Positions 34,787-43,869 of a stretch of 64,000 bases of DNA are shown here, in pieces. The DNA comes from Streptomyces sp. Tu6071. Its GTDB lineage: Bacteria > Actinomycetota > Actinomycetes > Streptomycetales > Streptomycetaceae. The notes under the pieces are model-generated. The model saw nothing but the letters and a program-made list of their open reading frames with translations, ran no database searches and was not told where the DNA came from. Where the stretch lies: the NCBI RefSeq assembly GCF_000213055.1, contig NZ_CM001165.1:2131445-2195444 (forward strand), written 5' to 3'. Position 1 is the stretch's first letter. The number at the start of each line of letters is the position of its first letter. Both the position numbers and the translations under genes were made by a program.

Positions 34787-35002
34787 TCAGCCCTTGTGGA
34801 CGCCCGCCCAGAACTCCTCGAAGGAGAGGAGCTTGTCGCCGTTGGCGTCCTTCGAGGCGATGATGGCCTCGGCGACGGACGCGGTGACGTAGAAGTCGCC
34901 CATGCGGGCCATGGCCGACTTGTACTCGTCGGCGGTGATGAAGCCGTCCCCGTCGGCGTCGAACTGCTGGAACGTTTTGCGTGCCTCTTCGATGTCGGCC
35001 AT
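34787..35002 (-). CDS. cabC: EF-hand calcium-binding protein, CabC-like
   Basis: This 71-residue protein consists of one EF-hand pair. Loop 1 is DADGDGFITADE (residues 15-26) and loop 2 is DANGDKLLSFEE (52-63); both keep the Asp/Asn ligands and the final Glu. It closely resembles CabC of S. coelicolor, reported to buffer calcium and influence spore germination and aerial hyphae; the name is given from memory of that sequence. AAGGGGTGG lies upstream of the ATG. It is convergent with the orphan ABC ATPase and divergent from the GNAT-like gene. Confidence 0.85.
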   Translation of the reverse strand: MADIEEARKTFQQFDADGDGFITADEYKSAMARMGDFYVTASVAEAIIASKDANGDKLLSFEEFWAGVHKG

Positions 35003-35106
35003 CGGCCCGTCCACCCCTTCTCGGTGCTTCTGTACGGCGGTCAGGGTATCCGGCCCGCCCCGGCGCGAGGAGGGCGAGACCACGACGGGCGGAAGGAGTA
35101 CGGACC

Positions 35107-35748
35107 GTGACGGACCTGGGCGCGCTCTTCGCGGACCTGGCGCGGGGGCGTTTTCCCGCGCCCGACGGGACGACGACGGTGTGGCCGCTGGCCGGGGAGC
35201 GCGAGGCGGGGGTGCTCGCGCTGACGGCGCGGTCCTTCGTCTTCGCCGACGCGGACGAGGGATGGGTGTGGGAACGGCTCGCGCGCACGGGCTCCGACCC
35301 GCTCGCCGCGAGTCTGCACCCGTCCTTCCTCGCGGCGCTCCTGGAGCGGACCGGGCGGCGGATGGACACGGTGGACCTCCTGACGGTCGCGCCCGCGCTT
35401 CCCGGCCCGCCCCCGCTCGAGCTGCGCGAGAGCGCGCCGCACGGCCATCCGCGCGTGGCCAGGGCGCTGCGGCGGCGCACGGAGGTCCGGGTCTGGGAGA
35501 CGGCCGAGGGGGACGTGGTGCTCCTCGGCCGGGGGCCGGGCGGGCGCTGGGAGACGGCGATCGAGACGGCGGGGGCGGGGGCACGGGGACGGGGACGGGC
35601 CCTCGCGCTGGCGGCGCGTCACCTCGTGCCCGGCGCGGCGGTGTGGGCGCAGCAGGCGCCGGGGAACGCGCGCAGCGTGCGGGCCTTCCAGGCGGCGGGG
35701 TACCGCGCGGTGGGGGCCGAGGCGCTGCTGTGGCGGGCCCCGGAGTGA
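35107..35748 (+). CDS. GNAT-like (FR47-type) acetyltransferase-like protein
   Basis: In this 213-residue protein the C-terminal half fits a GNAT acetyl-CoA fold: GRGRALALAARHLVPGA would be the acetyl-CoA loop and helix, and NARSVRAFQAAGYRAVGAEALLWR is the usual last strand with an FxxxGY pattern. The N-terminal half (about 1-110) does not match a known domain. GGAAGGAG precedes the GTG start. No substrate can be read. It is divergent from the CabC-like gene. Confidence 0.65.
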   Translation: MTDLGALFADLARGRFPAPDGTTTVWPLAGEREAGVLALTARSFVFADADEGWVWERLARTGSDPLAASLHPSFLAALLERTGRRMDTVDLLTVAPALPGPPPLELRESAPHGHPRVARALRRRTEVRVWETAEGDVVLLGRGPGGRWETAIETAGAGARGRGRALALAARHLVPGAAVWAQQAPGNARSVRAFQAAGYRAVGAEALLWRAPE

Positions 35749-35775
35749 GGCCGCGTGGTGCCGGGTGGTGGTGGC

Positions 35776-36603
35776 TCAGGTGCCGCGTGGCAGGAAGAGT
35801 TCGCTCGCCGGGACCGGGCGCAGGTTTCTGCGGGACAGCGCCGTGAGGAGGGCGGGGAGCGCCTGGAGGGTGTGGGGGCGGCCGAGGTGGAGGGTGACGA
35901 TGCCGCCGGGGCCGACGGTGCGCAGCACGCGGGCGCGGATCGTGGCGGGGGACGGGTCGCGCCAGTCGGCGGGGTCGGTGTCGTAGGCGAGGAGGTGCGG
36001 GTACCCGGCGCGCTGTGCGGCGCGGATGACGCGGGGGTCGGACTCGCGGTGGCGCGGGGAGCGCAGCCAGGGGCCGATGCCGCCGCCGAGGCGGAAGAGG
36101 CGGTGGGCGCACTGCTCGATCTCGGCGCGGACGGCGGGCTCGGTGAGCAGGCTCAGGTCCTTGTGGTGCTCGGTGTGGTTGCCGAGTTCGTGGCCCTCGT
36201 CGAGCAGGCGGCGGGCGAGGGCGGGTTCGGCGGCGAGCCAGGTGCCGACGGCGAGGACGGTGACGCGCAGTCCGCGCCCCCGCAGCAGGTCGAGGGTGCG
36301 CGCGGCGACGGCGGGGTCCGCGCCGGGCTCGGCGTTGAAGGTGAGCGCGAGCCGTCCGTCCGTGCCCGGCCCGTGGGTGAGCTGGACGGGCGCGCCGGGG
36401 ATGCGCAGGGGGGCGCGGCGGGCCGGGGTGACCGCGAGCGGCTGGGCCGCCACCGGGTCCGGGGCGGCCCCGGGCCCCGTATCCGTCCGCGCGTCGGGGA
36501 GGGAGGCGGGTGCCGAGCAGCCGCCGAGCAGCGCGGGGGCCAGTGGGAGGGCGGAGAGCGCGGCGCCCGCGCGCAGCAGGACACGACGACTCGGATCAGT
36601 CAT
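35776..36603 (-). CDS. Polysaccharide-deacetylase-like lipoprotein with altered metal site
   Basis: This 275-residue exported protein has an RR-containing N-terminus (SRRVLLRAG) and lipobox LGGC with C29, so it should be a Tat or Sec lipoprotein. The NodB fold is recognisable: GRLALTFNAEPG (motif 1), GHELGNHTEHH (motif 2), LRSPRHRE (motif 3), TDPADWRDP (motif 4) and IVTLHLG (motif 5). In active enzymes motif 1 is TFDDG, whose aspartates act in catalysis and metal binding; here they are Asn-Ala. The motif 2 histidines remain. Activity is therefore doubtful, or altered. ATG at 36603; a TTG at 36615 is possible. Confidence 0.8.
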   Translation of the reverse strand: MTDPSRRVLLRAGAALSALPLAPALLGGCSAPASLPDARTDTGPGAAPDPVAAQPLAVTPARRAPLRIPGAPVQLTHGPGTDGRLALTFNAEPGADPAVAARTLDLLRGRGLRVTVLAVGTWLAAEPALARRLLDEGHELGNHTEHHKDLSLLTEPAVRAEIEQCAHRLFRLGGGIGPWLRSPRHRESDPRVIRAAQRAGYPHLLAYDTDPADWRDPSPATIRARVLRTVGPGGIVTLHLGRPHTLQALPALLTALSRRNLRPVPASELFLPRGT

Positions 36604-36676
36604 ATCGGCATTCAATCCGCCGAAGACAAGGGGGACGGGAGCGACACGACACGCCCACCCGCGCGGGCGAGGTACC

Positions 36677-37195
36677 TCAGCGGTCCGTCACGCGCAGCTC
36701 GAACCACGTCTTCTTGCCGACGGGCAGCAGGTCCACGCCCCACCGCTCGCTGAGCCGCTCGACGAGTGCGAGCCCGTACCCGCTCGTGACCGCCATCCCG
36801 AAGGAGGGCATGACGCAGGGCAGGGCCCGCGAGGGGTCGCGGAACTCGACGCGGATGCGGCCCGGCCGACGCGTCATGCGCAGCCCGAAGGAACGCGCGC
36901 CCGCGTGCCGCACCGCATTGCCCAGCAGCTCCGACACGAGGAGCGCGGTCGTCTCCGCAAGTGCCGGGGACAACCGCCACTCCTCGGTGACGACGAGCGC
37001 GGCGAGGCGGCGCAACTCACCCCCCGACTCAGGGGTCGCCTCGACACGGATCTCCGACTCCGCCGGGTTCCCGTGCGCGTCCAAGGCCGCCAGGGCGCGT
37101 TCGTCCTTCGCGCCCGGCGTCCACCGTGCCGCGGGCCCGCCCTGCTCGGCCCGCCGCGTGTGCTCTGTGCCCTCCAGCCCCGCCATGCCCCCCAT
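36677..37195 (-). CDS. RsbW-like ATP-binding (HATPase_c_2) protein
   Basis: This protein of about 172 residues has a GHKL domain of the anti-sigma/serine-kinase type: ALLVSELLGNAVRHAG (N-box) and a late GYGLALVERLSERWGV (G-box region), ending KTWFELRV. Streptomyces encode dozens of these; most are uncharacterised and probably regulate anti-sigma antagonists. The ATG at 37195 has GAGGA upstream. An ATG at 37279 would add 28 residues but has no ribosome site. It lies 73 bases before the deacetylase-like gene in the same orientation. Confidence 0.8.
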   Translation of the reverse strand: MGGMAGLEGTEHTRRAEQGGPAARWTPGAKDERALAALDAHGNPAESEIRVEATPESGGELRRLAALVVTEEWRLSPALAETTALLVSELLGNAVRHAGARSFGLRMTRRPGRIRVEFRDPSRALPCVMPSFGMAVTSGYGLALVERLSERWGVDLLPVGKKTWFELRVTDR

Positions 37196-37365
37196 GATGG
37201 CGGTCCTCAGCCGTACGCGGGCGCGTTCCGGCGGAATATGACGGGACGCCAGGAGGCTCGTGAAGACCACGTCCGGCATATGCCAAGGGCAAAAGGAAAG
37301 CTCCGGCGGGTGTCACCGGGGGTGATGACGCTGTGCGGACGAGTGATCACACCCCGGGTGCGCAC

Positions 37366-37398
37366 CGTTTCTTAAGGTTCACTTAAGGCGGACATAAG
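37366..37398. promoter_or_regulatory. Three 11-bp direct repeats (PHO-box-like)
   Basis: CGTTTCTTAAG (37366-37376), GTTCACTTAAG (37377-37387) and GCGGACATAAG (37388-37398) follow at exact 11-base intervals. The middle unit matches the Streptomyces PhoP direct-repeat unit GTTCAYYYRSG at 10 of 11 positions; the flanking units match less well. The block lies upstream of the RsbW-like gene. Confidence 0.45.
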
Positions 37399-37489
37399 AC
37401 GTCGCACGCGGGGTGCGCACGCCCCCGCGCGCCCGGGGACGGCGAGGGCGGCGGCGGGGGCACGGGGCCGCGCACGCGCAGGGGTCCGC

Positions 37490-38257
37490 TCAGCCGAAGT
37501 GTGCCTTGCCCGGCCCGTCCTCGACGAAGCTGCGCATCCCGGTCTCGCGGTCCTCGGTCGCGAACAGCCCCGCGAACCAGGTGCGTTCGAGCGCGAGGCC
37601 GGTGTCGATGTCCGTCTCCAGGCCGCTGTCCACGGCCTCCTTGGCGGCGCGCAGCGCGAGCGCCGGACCCTTGGCGAGCCGCGCGGCCCACGCGTGCGCG
37701 GCGGCGAAGACCTCCTCGGCGGGGACGACCTGGTCCACGAGGCCGATGCGCAGCGCCTCGTCCGCGCGCACCTGGCGCCCCGTGAAGATCAGGTCCTTGG
37801 CGCGCGAGGGGCCGACGAGGCGCGCGAGGCGCTGCGTGCCGCCGGCGCCGGGGATGAGGCCGAGGAGGATCTCCGGCTGCCCGAGCTTCGCGTTCTCGGC
37901 GGCGACGCGGTGGTCGGCGCACAGCGCGAGTTCGCAGCCGCCGCCGAGCGCGTAGCCGGTGACAGCGGCGACGACGGGCTTCGGGATGCGCGCGACGGCG
38001 GTGAACGCCTCCTGGAGGGCGCGCGAGCGCAGGACCATGTCCTTGTGGCTCATGTCGCGCATCTCCTTGATGTCGGCCCCGGCCGCGAAGACCTTCTCGC
38101 TGCCGCGGATCACGACGGCCCGCACGTCGTCCCTGCGGGTGATCTCGTCCGCGAGTTCGTGCAGCCGGTCCTGCACGGCGACGTTGAGCGCGTTCATGGG
38201 GGGCCGGTCGAGCGTGAGGGTGGCGACACTTTCGTCGACGTCGAAGAGCACAGTCAT
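37490..38257 (-). CDS. Enoyl-CoA hydratase/isomerase (crotonase family)
   Basis: This 255-residue crotonase-fold enzyme would hydrate trans-2-enoyl-CoA in fatty-acid beta-oxidation or a related acyl-CoA step. The oxyanion-hole text is FAAGADIKEM and GYALGGGCELALCAD. The two glutamates of true hydratases have counterparts in CELAL and in PEILLGLIPGAGGTQRL. The C-terminal helices end at SFVEDGPGKAHFG. The ATG at 38257 is the only credible start. It stands alone, with 178 bases to the L,D-transpeptidase gene. The exact acyl substrate is not determinable. Confidence 0.92.
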   Translation of the reverse strand: MTVLFDVDESVATLTLDRPPMNALNVAVQDRLHELADEITRRDDVRAVVIRGSEKVFAAGADIKEMRDMSHKDMVLRSRALQEAFTAVARIPKPVVAAVTGYALGGGCELALCADHRVAAENAKLGQPEILLGLIPGAGGTQRLARLVGPSRAKDLIFTGRQVRADEALRIGLVDQVVPAEEVFAAAHAWAARLAKGPALALRAAKEAVDSGLETDIDTGLALERTWFAGLFATEDRETGMRSFVEDGPGKAHFG

Positions 38258-38435
38258 GCCTGCACCTTATGTGCCCAGGTCACGGCCGCGGACGTGCGCT
38301 TTGCCACAGGGGCGGGGCGCTGAGGGAGGGGCACGGAGGACGGGGCGGGCGGCCGGTACGGGGACGGCGGCCGGTACGGGAACGGGGCGCCGCCCGCGAA
38401 GGCGCCGCCCCGTCCCCGTACCGGCCGAAGGCCCG

Positions 38436-39689
38436 TCAGCTCTGCCACTCGCCCCAGGGCAGGTTCCAGCCGTTGAGGCCGTTCCACCACTGGATCTGCT
38501 TGTCGTCGGAGTGCGAGACGACGACGACGTCGCCGATGAGCGAGCTGTTGTAGAACCACGAGGCGGGCGTCGAGGAGTCGCCGCCGCCGCGCGCGTCGCG
38601 CAGGCCGACGCAGCCGTGGCTCGCGTTCTGGTTGCCGAAGACCCCGGGCCCCGCCCAGTAGTTGCCGTGCACGAAGGTGCCCGAGGTGGACAGGCGCATG
38701 GCGTGCGGGACGTCGGGGATGTCGTACTCGCCGCCGTAGCCGACCGTGTCGCCGTTCATGCGGGTCACCGGGTACTTCTCGCTGATGACCATCTGCCCGT
38801 TGTACGTCGTGCTGTTGGGGGCGCCGGCGGTGATCGGGATGGTCTTGAGCGTCTTGCCGTCGCGGGTCACGCGCATCGTGTGCGCCCGCGCGTCGACGTA
38901 GGAGACCTGGCTGCGGCCGATCGTGAAGCGCACCGTCTTGGCCTGCTCGCCGTAGACACCCGGACGGCCCTCGACGCCGTCGAGCGCGAGTGTGAGCGTC
39001 ACCTTGGTGCCCGGCGCCCAGTACTTCTCCGGGCGGAAGTCGAGGCGGTCGTTGCCGTACCACTTGTGGCGGATCTCGACGTCCGGCTCGGCCGTGACCT
39101 TGATGCCGCGCTCGACGGCCTTCGGGTCGGTGATGCCGCGCGAGAAGTTGAGCGAGACGGGCATGCCGACGCCGACCTTCGAGCCGTCCTCCGGCGTGAA
39201 GCGGCCGATGAAGGTGTTCTTCGGGACGAGCGTCGTGAACGTCGTGTCCTTCGCCGACGCGCGGCCGTGCGCGTCCTTCGCGACCGCGTGCACCTTGTAC
39301 GTGGTCGAAGCGGCGAGGTGCAGCTCGGGCTGCCAGGCAGTGCCGCCCCGGACGATGTCCCCCGCGACCTCGGTGCCCTTCGTGTCGGCGACCCGGACCT
39401 CCGTGAGCTTCCCCTTGCTCGCGCTGATCTTCAGGACCCCGCTCGTGTCCACGTCCTTCGCGCCGTCCTTCGGCGCGACGGTCACGACGGCCTGCGAGAG
39501 GGTCGGGCTCGGCCTGACCTTCCCCCCGTCCTTGCCGTCCGTCCCCGTACCGCCGCCGTCGCCGCCCCCGCTGCACGCCGTCACGAGCAGCAGGAGCACG
39601 CCGAGCAGCAGCGCGGGCAGGGCCCGCGCCCCGCCACCGCTCCCCCGCAGCCACCCCGCACCCGCGTACGCCGTCGGTCGCCCGCTCAC
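38436..39689 (-). CDS. L,D-transpeptidase lipoprotein (Ig-like + YkuD)
   Basis: This 417-residue cell-wall cross-linking enzyme joins meso/LL-DAP residues of stem peptides (3-3 links). It has a lipobox VTAC with C39, two Ig-like LDT-associated domains (about residues 70-280) and a YkuD domain (about 285-385) with HGNYW and the catalytic SHGC, cysteine C360. A C-terminal Trp-rich tail (WWNGLNGWNLPWGEW) is typical of mycobacterial-like Ldt proteins. The GTG at 39689 has GGGGAG upstream. An AAC-N17-TCT pattern 92-119 bases upstream vaguely resembles a SigE promoter. Confidence 0.92.
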   Translation of the reverse strand: MSGRPTAYAGAGWLRGSGGGARALPALLLGVLLLLVTACSGGGDGGGTGTDGKDGGKVRPSPTLSQAVVTVAPKDGAKDVDTSGVLKISASKGKLTEVRVADTKGTEVAGDIVRGGTAWQPELHLAASTTYKVHAVAKDAHGRASAKDTTFTTLVPKNTFIGRFTPEDGSKVGVGMPVSLNFSRGITDPKAVERGIKVTAEPDVEIRHKWYGNDRLDFRPEKYWAPGTKVTLTLALDGVEGRPGVYGEQAKTVRFTIGRSQVSYVDARAHTMRVTRDGKTLKTIPITAGAPNSTTYNGQMVISEKYPVTRMNGDTVGYGGEYDIPDVPHAMRLSTSGTFVHGNYWAGPGVFGNQNASHGCVGLRDARGGGDSSTPASWFYNSSLIGDVVVVSHSDDKQIQWWNGLNGWNLPWGEWQS

Positions 39690-40047
39690 TCCTGTGTCTC
39701 CCCTCGCATACGCACGGGAACCGCCTGAGCGCCGCCCCCGCGTTCGATCCGCACAGTCAGATAACCACACACCCGCACACGCGAGACCCCCGCGTTTGTC
39801 ACCGTTGCGTTCCAACTCCCGCCCCCACCTGCGCTCTTCCCCTCGGGCGTCCCGGGGCCCCGGGTGAACGCCCCGCCCCGCGCGGGCGAAACGTGAGCGA
39901 AGCCCTCGCGAGGGGAAGAACAGGGGTGGGACGAAAGCCGCCGAGCCACGGCCGGGAGCCGCACGCCGCACCGCGGGCACACCACGCACCACGTGCCCCG
40001 GGCGCCGCGCGGCGTCCGCGTCCCCGGAGCCGCCAGGAGGCCGGAAG
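39690..40047. other. Divergent intergenic region, ldt/glgX
   Basis: No gene is visible in this 358-base gap. It must hold both promoters. GCAAC-N17-TCTCGC on the minus strand (39808-39781) is the only promoter-like text I noted, and it is weak. Confidence 0.5.
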
Positions 40048-42360
40048 GTGACGAGCGCAGCCGAGCAGGAGGAGACCGGGAGGCGGCAGCCGGGTACGGA
40101 CCCGGGGCGGCCGCCGACGACCGCGGGCACCGGGCACGGCCCGCCCCCGCGCCCCGCGCGCCCCGCGGCCCTCGCCCGCGACGTCGCCTGGCCCGGCGCC
40201 CCGACGCCGCTCGGCGCGCGCTGGCACCGGGGCCCCGAAGGCCGCACGGGTACGAACTTCGCGCTGTGGGCGGGCGGCGCCGAGGCCGTCGAGGTGTGCG
40301 TGTTCGACGAGGAGGGCAACGAGCGGCGCGTGCGCCTCGCCGAGTGCTCGGACCAGATCTGGCACGGCTTCGTGCCGGGCGTCGCACCCGGCACGCGGTA
40401 CGGCTACCGGGTGCACGGCCGCTGGGACCCGTGGACGGGGGCCAGGTGGAACCCGGCGAAGCTCCTCCTCGACCCGTACGCGCGCGCCGTGGACGGCGAC
40501 TTCAGGCTCCCGGCCGAGGTCTACGGGCACGTGCGCGACTGGCCCGAGCAGCACGTCGCCGACACCGTGCGCGACGACCGCGACTCGGCGCCGTACGTCC
40601 CCAAGGGCGTCGTCGTGCACGACGAGTCCCCGGCCGCCGAGTGGATCGACGACCGCCGCCCGAAGACGCCGTGGGCGGACACGGTGCTCTACGAGGTGCA
40701 CGTCAAGGGCTTCACGATGCGGCACCCCGGCATCCCGGAGCACCTGCGCGGCACGTACGCGGGCCTCGCCCACCCGGCGGCGCTCGCGCACCTCAAGCGA
40801 CTCGGCGTGACCGCCGTCGAACTGCTGCCCGTGCACCAGTTCGCGCACGAGGACCACTTGTTGCGGCGCGGGCTCACGAACTACTGGGGGTACAACTCGA
40901 TCGGCTACTTCGCGCCGCACGCCGCGTACGCCTCGCGCGGGACGCGCGGCGAACAGGTCGGCGAGTTCCGCGACATGGTGCGCGCGCTGCACGCGGCGGG
41001 CATCGAGGTCATCCTCGACGTCGTCTACAACCACACCGCCGAGGCCGACGAGCGCGGCCCGATGCTCTCGCTGCGCGGCATCGACAACCGGGGCTACTAC
41101 CGGCTCCAGCAGGACGCGCGCCGCTACCGCGACTTCACCGGGTGCGGGAACACCCTGAACGTCGTCCAGCCGCAGGTCCTGCGGCTGCTCACGGACTCGC
41201 TGCGGTACTGGGTCGGCGAGATGGGCGTGGACGGCTTCCGCTTCGACCTCGCGGCGGCGCTCGCGCGCGCCGGACGGGACGGCGAGGAGCAGCGCTTCGA
41301 CATGCTCGCGCCGTTCCTCGCCGTGATCGCCCAGGACCCGGTCCTGCGCCGTGTCAAGCTCATCGCGGAGCCGTGGGACGTGGGCTCCGGCGGCTACCAG
41401 GTGGGCGCCTTCCCGCCGCTGTGGGCGGAGTGGAACGACCGCTTCAGGGACGCGGCGCGGGACTTCTGGCGCGGCGCGCTGCCCGACGTGCGCGACCTCG
41501 GCTACCGCCTGTCGGGGTCGAGCGACCTGTACGCGTGGAGCGGGCGCAGTCCGCAGGCGAGCGTCAACTTCGTCACCGCGCACGACGGCTTCACGCTGCG
41601 CGACCTCGTCACCTACGACCACAAGCACAACGAGGCGAACGGCGAGGGCAACAGGGACGGCACCGGCGACAACCGCTCCTGGAACCACGGCGCGGAGGGC
41701 GAGACGGAGGACGCGGGCATCCGCGCGCTGCGGCGGCGGCAGCTCCGCAACCACCTCACGACGCTGCTCCTGTCCACCGGCGTGCCGATGCTCGTCGCCG
41801 GGGACGAACTGGGCCGCACCCAGGGCGGCAACAACAACGCGTACTGCCAGGACAACGGGATCGGCTGGCTCGACTGGTCGCTGCTCGACGCGCCGGAGTG
41901 GCGCGCGCAGTGCGCGCTCGTCGCGCGGCTCGTCGCGCTGCGCCGCGCGCACCCGGTGCTGCGCAGGCGGTCCTTCTTCACGGGCCGCGCCCTCTTCGCC
42001 GACGGGCGGCGCGACGTCGCGTGGTTCACGGCGCGCGGCGAGGAGCTGACCGAGGACGACTGGTACGCGCCGGGCCGCAGCCTCGGCATGTACCTCTCGG
42101 GCCGCGACCTGCCCGCCCGGGACGCGGGAGGCGCGCCGGTCGTGGACGACAGCTTCCTGCTGTTCCTCCACGCCGGCCCCGAGCCGGTCGGCCTCACGCT
42201 GCCGGGGCCGCCGTGGGCGGCGTCGTACGAGGTCGTCGTGGACACGGCGGCGGAGGACCAGGAGGAGGCGCCGGGGACGGTGCACGCGGCGGGGGCGACG
42301 GTGCGGGTGGAGGGGCGGTCGGTGGTGGTGCTGCGGGTGCGGGAGGGCGATCGCCCTTGA
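40048..42360 (+). CDS. glgX: Glycogen debranching enzyme GlgX
   Basis: This 770-residue GH13 isoamylase-type enzyme removes alpha-1,6 side chains from phosphorylase-trimmed glycogen. An N-terminal CBM48 domain (FALWAGGAEAVEVCVFDEEGN) leads to the GH13 barrel. Its conserved regions are DVVYNHT, DGFRFDLAAAL (nucleophile Asp), LIAEPWDVG (acid/base Glu) and FVTAHDG. AGGAGG precedes the GTG at 40048. The first about 50 residues are a hydrophilic extension. It is about 12 kb from glgP, with which it would cooperate. Confidence 0.95.
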   Translation: MTSAAEQEETGRRQPGTDPGRPPTTAGTGHGPPPRPARPAALARDVAWPGAPTPLGARWHRGPEGRTGTNFALWAGGAEAVEVCVFDEEGNERRVRLAECSDQIWHGFVPGVAPGTRYGYRVHGRWDPWTGARWNPAKLLLDPYARAVDGDFRLPAEVYGHVRDWPEQHVADTVRDDRDSAPYVPKGVVVHDESPAAEWIDDRRPKTPWADTVLYEVHVKGFTMRHPGIPEHLRGTYAGLAHPAALAHLKRLGVTAVELLPVHQFAHEDHLLRRGLTNYWGYNSIGYFAPHAAYASRGTRGEQVGEFRDMVRALHAAGIEVILDVVYNHTAEADERGPMLSLRGIDNRGYYRLQQDARRYRDFTGCGNTLNVVQPQVLRLLTDSLRYWVGEMGVDGFRFDLAAALARAGRDGEEQRFDMLAPFLAVIAQDPVLRRVKLIAEPWDVGSGGYQVGAFPPLWAEWNDRFRDAARDFWRGALPDVRDLGYRLSGSSDLYAWSGRSPQASVNFVTAHDGFTLRDLVTYDHKHNEANGEGNRDGTGDNRSWNHGAEGETEDAGIRALRRRQLRNHLTTLLLSTGVPMLVAGDELGRTQGGNNNAYCQDNGIGWLDWSLLDAPEWRAQCALVARLVALRRAHPVLRRRSFFTGRALFADGRRDVAWFTARGEELTEDDWYAPGRSLGMYLSGRDLPARDAGGAPVVDDSFLLFLHAGPEPVGLTLPGPPWAASYEVVVDTAAEDQEEAPGTVHAAGATVRVEGRSVVVLRVREGDRP

Positions 42361-42403
42361 CGGCGCGGCGCCGGACGCCGTTTTGCTTCACGCGACGGCG
42401 CGG

Positions 42404-43699
42404 CTACGACAGCGGCTCGTACGCGGTCGTGACGAGGCACGAGGCGTCGCCCTCGACGCGCAGCTCCGTGTTCTTCGGGAGCTTCGTGGGCGGCGTCCCG
42501 CGCCAGTCCGGGTTCTTGTCCGTGCCGTTCTTCTCCATGACGGCGTAGCGCAGGCCGTCGCGGGTGACGGTGAGCGTCTTCGGGTCCGGGGCGCCGTTGA
42601 CCGGGTGGGCGTCGGCGAGTCCCGCGCGGCAGGCGGCGAGCGGGAGGGTGTCGAGCCCGTCGAGGGTGCCGAGGGTGCGCTCGTAGGTGCCGCTCGGGAA
42701 CTTCCACAGGTCGTGCGGGTCCGCGCAGTCGACGGGGAAGAGGGCGCGGCTGCCGAGGCCGAGCAGTTGGGTGTCCGCGCACTGGCCGGGCCGGAAGCCG
42801 CGTGCCGTGCGGACGGTCTCGGTGGAGGTCACGAGGCGGTGCGCGCCGGGGAAGTCCTCGCGCTGCCAGCGCCCGTAGCGGCTCAGGCGCAGCTCGGAGC
42901 GGAGCGTCGTGACGTCGCTCAGGAGGCCCTGGGTGTGCAGCTCGTCGAGCTGGGCGGCGAGGTCGGCGGTCATCCTGACGACGCGGCCCTTGCCGTCGGT
43001 CGTGACGGTGACGGTGAAGCCCTTGGCGTGGCCGAGGTGTTCGGCCTGGCGCAGGGGCCGGGCGAGCGCGGCGGGCAGGACGTCGGCGGCGTGCGCGGCG
43101 GACACCGTCGCGGTGTAGCGGCGGCCACCCCCCGGGAGGTGCGCGGGCTCCTTGCCGGGCTTCGCGTGGGGCAGGACCTCGGCGAGGGTGCCGCCGTAGG
43201 GCAGGACCGCGCCGTTGAGGCGGTTGAGGTCGCTGTCGCCGTTGAGGCCGCGCTTCTCGCGCTCGGCGGGTGTGAAGCGCACCCAGGTGCGGCCCTTCGC
43301 GCCGTCCGCGGCGACGTACACGCTGCCGTGGCCGCGCACGGCGTACGTCTGCCGCACGTCGCGGCGCCCCTCACGTCCGCCGATGGCGCTCGCGTCGGAC
43401 TCGGCGAGCGGTTCGGGGACGTGGACGGTGCGCTCGGCGCGGGCGACGTCCTGGTCCCAGTCGAGCGTGCCCGCGACGACGTCGGTGGCCTTCGTGCCCG
43501 TCCCGCCGTAGTCGAGGCGTGAGGTGAAGCGCGCGGTGAGCCCTTCCTGACTCGCCCGCGAGGCGGCCTGGAGCTGCTTGCCGAGCGGCTTCCCGAACAC
43601 GGCGTGTTCGCCGCCGAAGGGGCTTCCGCACGCGCTCACCCCGCCGAGCAGCCCGGCGAGCACGAGCCCGCTCCCGGCCATCCGCACCACACGCCGCAT
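42404..43699 (-). CDS. Putative lipoprotein with septum-formation-like C-terminus
   Basis: This 431-residue exported protein has lipobox VSAC with C24. The N-terminal half (KQLQAASRASQEGLTARFTSRLDYGGTG, then TLDWDQDVARAERTVHV) resembles LppX/LprG-like substrate-holding lipoproteins. The C-terminal part, FRPGQCADTQLLGLGSRALFPVDCADPHDLWKF, has the paired-cysteine PGQC...VDCADPH pattern of the Septum_form domain. Both are weak family-level matches, and the role is unknown. GGAGG precedes the ATG. It is convergent with glgX. Confidence 0.65.
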   Translation of the reverse strand: MRRVVRMAGSGLVLAGLLGGVSACGSPFGGEHAVFGKPLGKQLQAASRASQEGLTARFTSRLDYGGTGTKATDVVAGTLDWDQDVARAERTVHVPEPLAESDASAIGGREGRRDVRQTYAVRGHGSVYVAADGAKGRTWVRFTPAEREKRGLNGDSDLNRLNGAVLPYGGTLAEVLPHAKPGKEPAHLPGGGRRYTATVSAAHAADVLPAALARPLRQAEHLGHAKGFTVTVTTDGKGRVVRMTADLAAQLDELHTQGLLSDVTTLRSELRLSRYGRWQREDFPGAHRLVTSTETVRTARGFRPGQCADTQLLGLGSRALFPVDCADPHDLWKFPSGTYERTLGTLDGLDTLPLAACRAGLADAHPVNGAPDPKTLTVTRDGLRYAVMEKNGTDKNPDWRGTPPTKLPKNTELRVEGDASCLVTTAYEPLS

Positions 43700-43869
43700 G
43701 GCCGCCGCCTCCGCTCCGCTCCGTGATTCCGCCTGTCCGGGACCCCGCCGGGGACGTACCACCCGGGTTCCCGCGCGTCGCCGGTACGGGGCGCGGGGGT
43801 GTCCTGGGGGTGAATCCTACGGGGCGGGGGAAGCGGCGGGGGGCCGGGAGGGGCGGGGGGTGCGGTGCG

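Noticed and set aside
39781..39808. SigE-type promoter (AAC-N17-TCT) before the L,D-transpeptidase gene
   Set aside because: Biologically attractive, but the flanking bases of the -35 do not fit well, so I mention it only in the gene entry.
39799..42285. An 828-codon minus-strand frame opposite glgX
   Set aside because: glgX has all GH13 motifs on the plus strand; the opposite frame shows only Val/Arg/His-rich shadow text.
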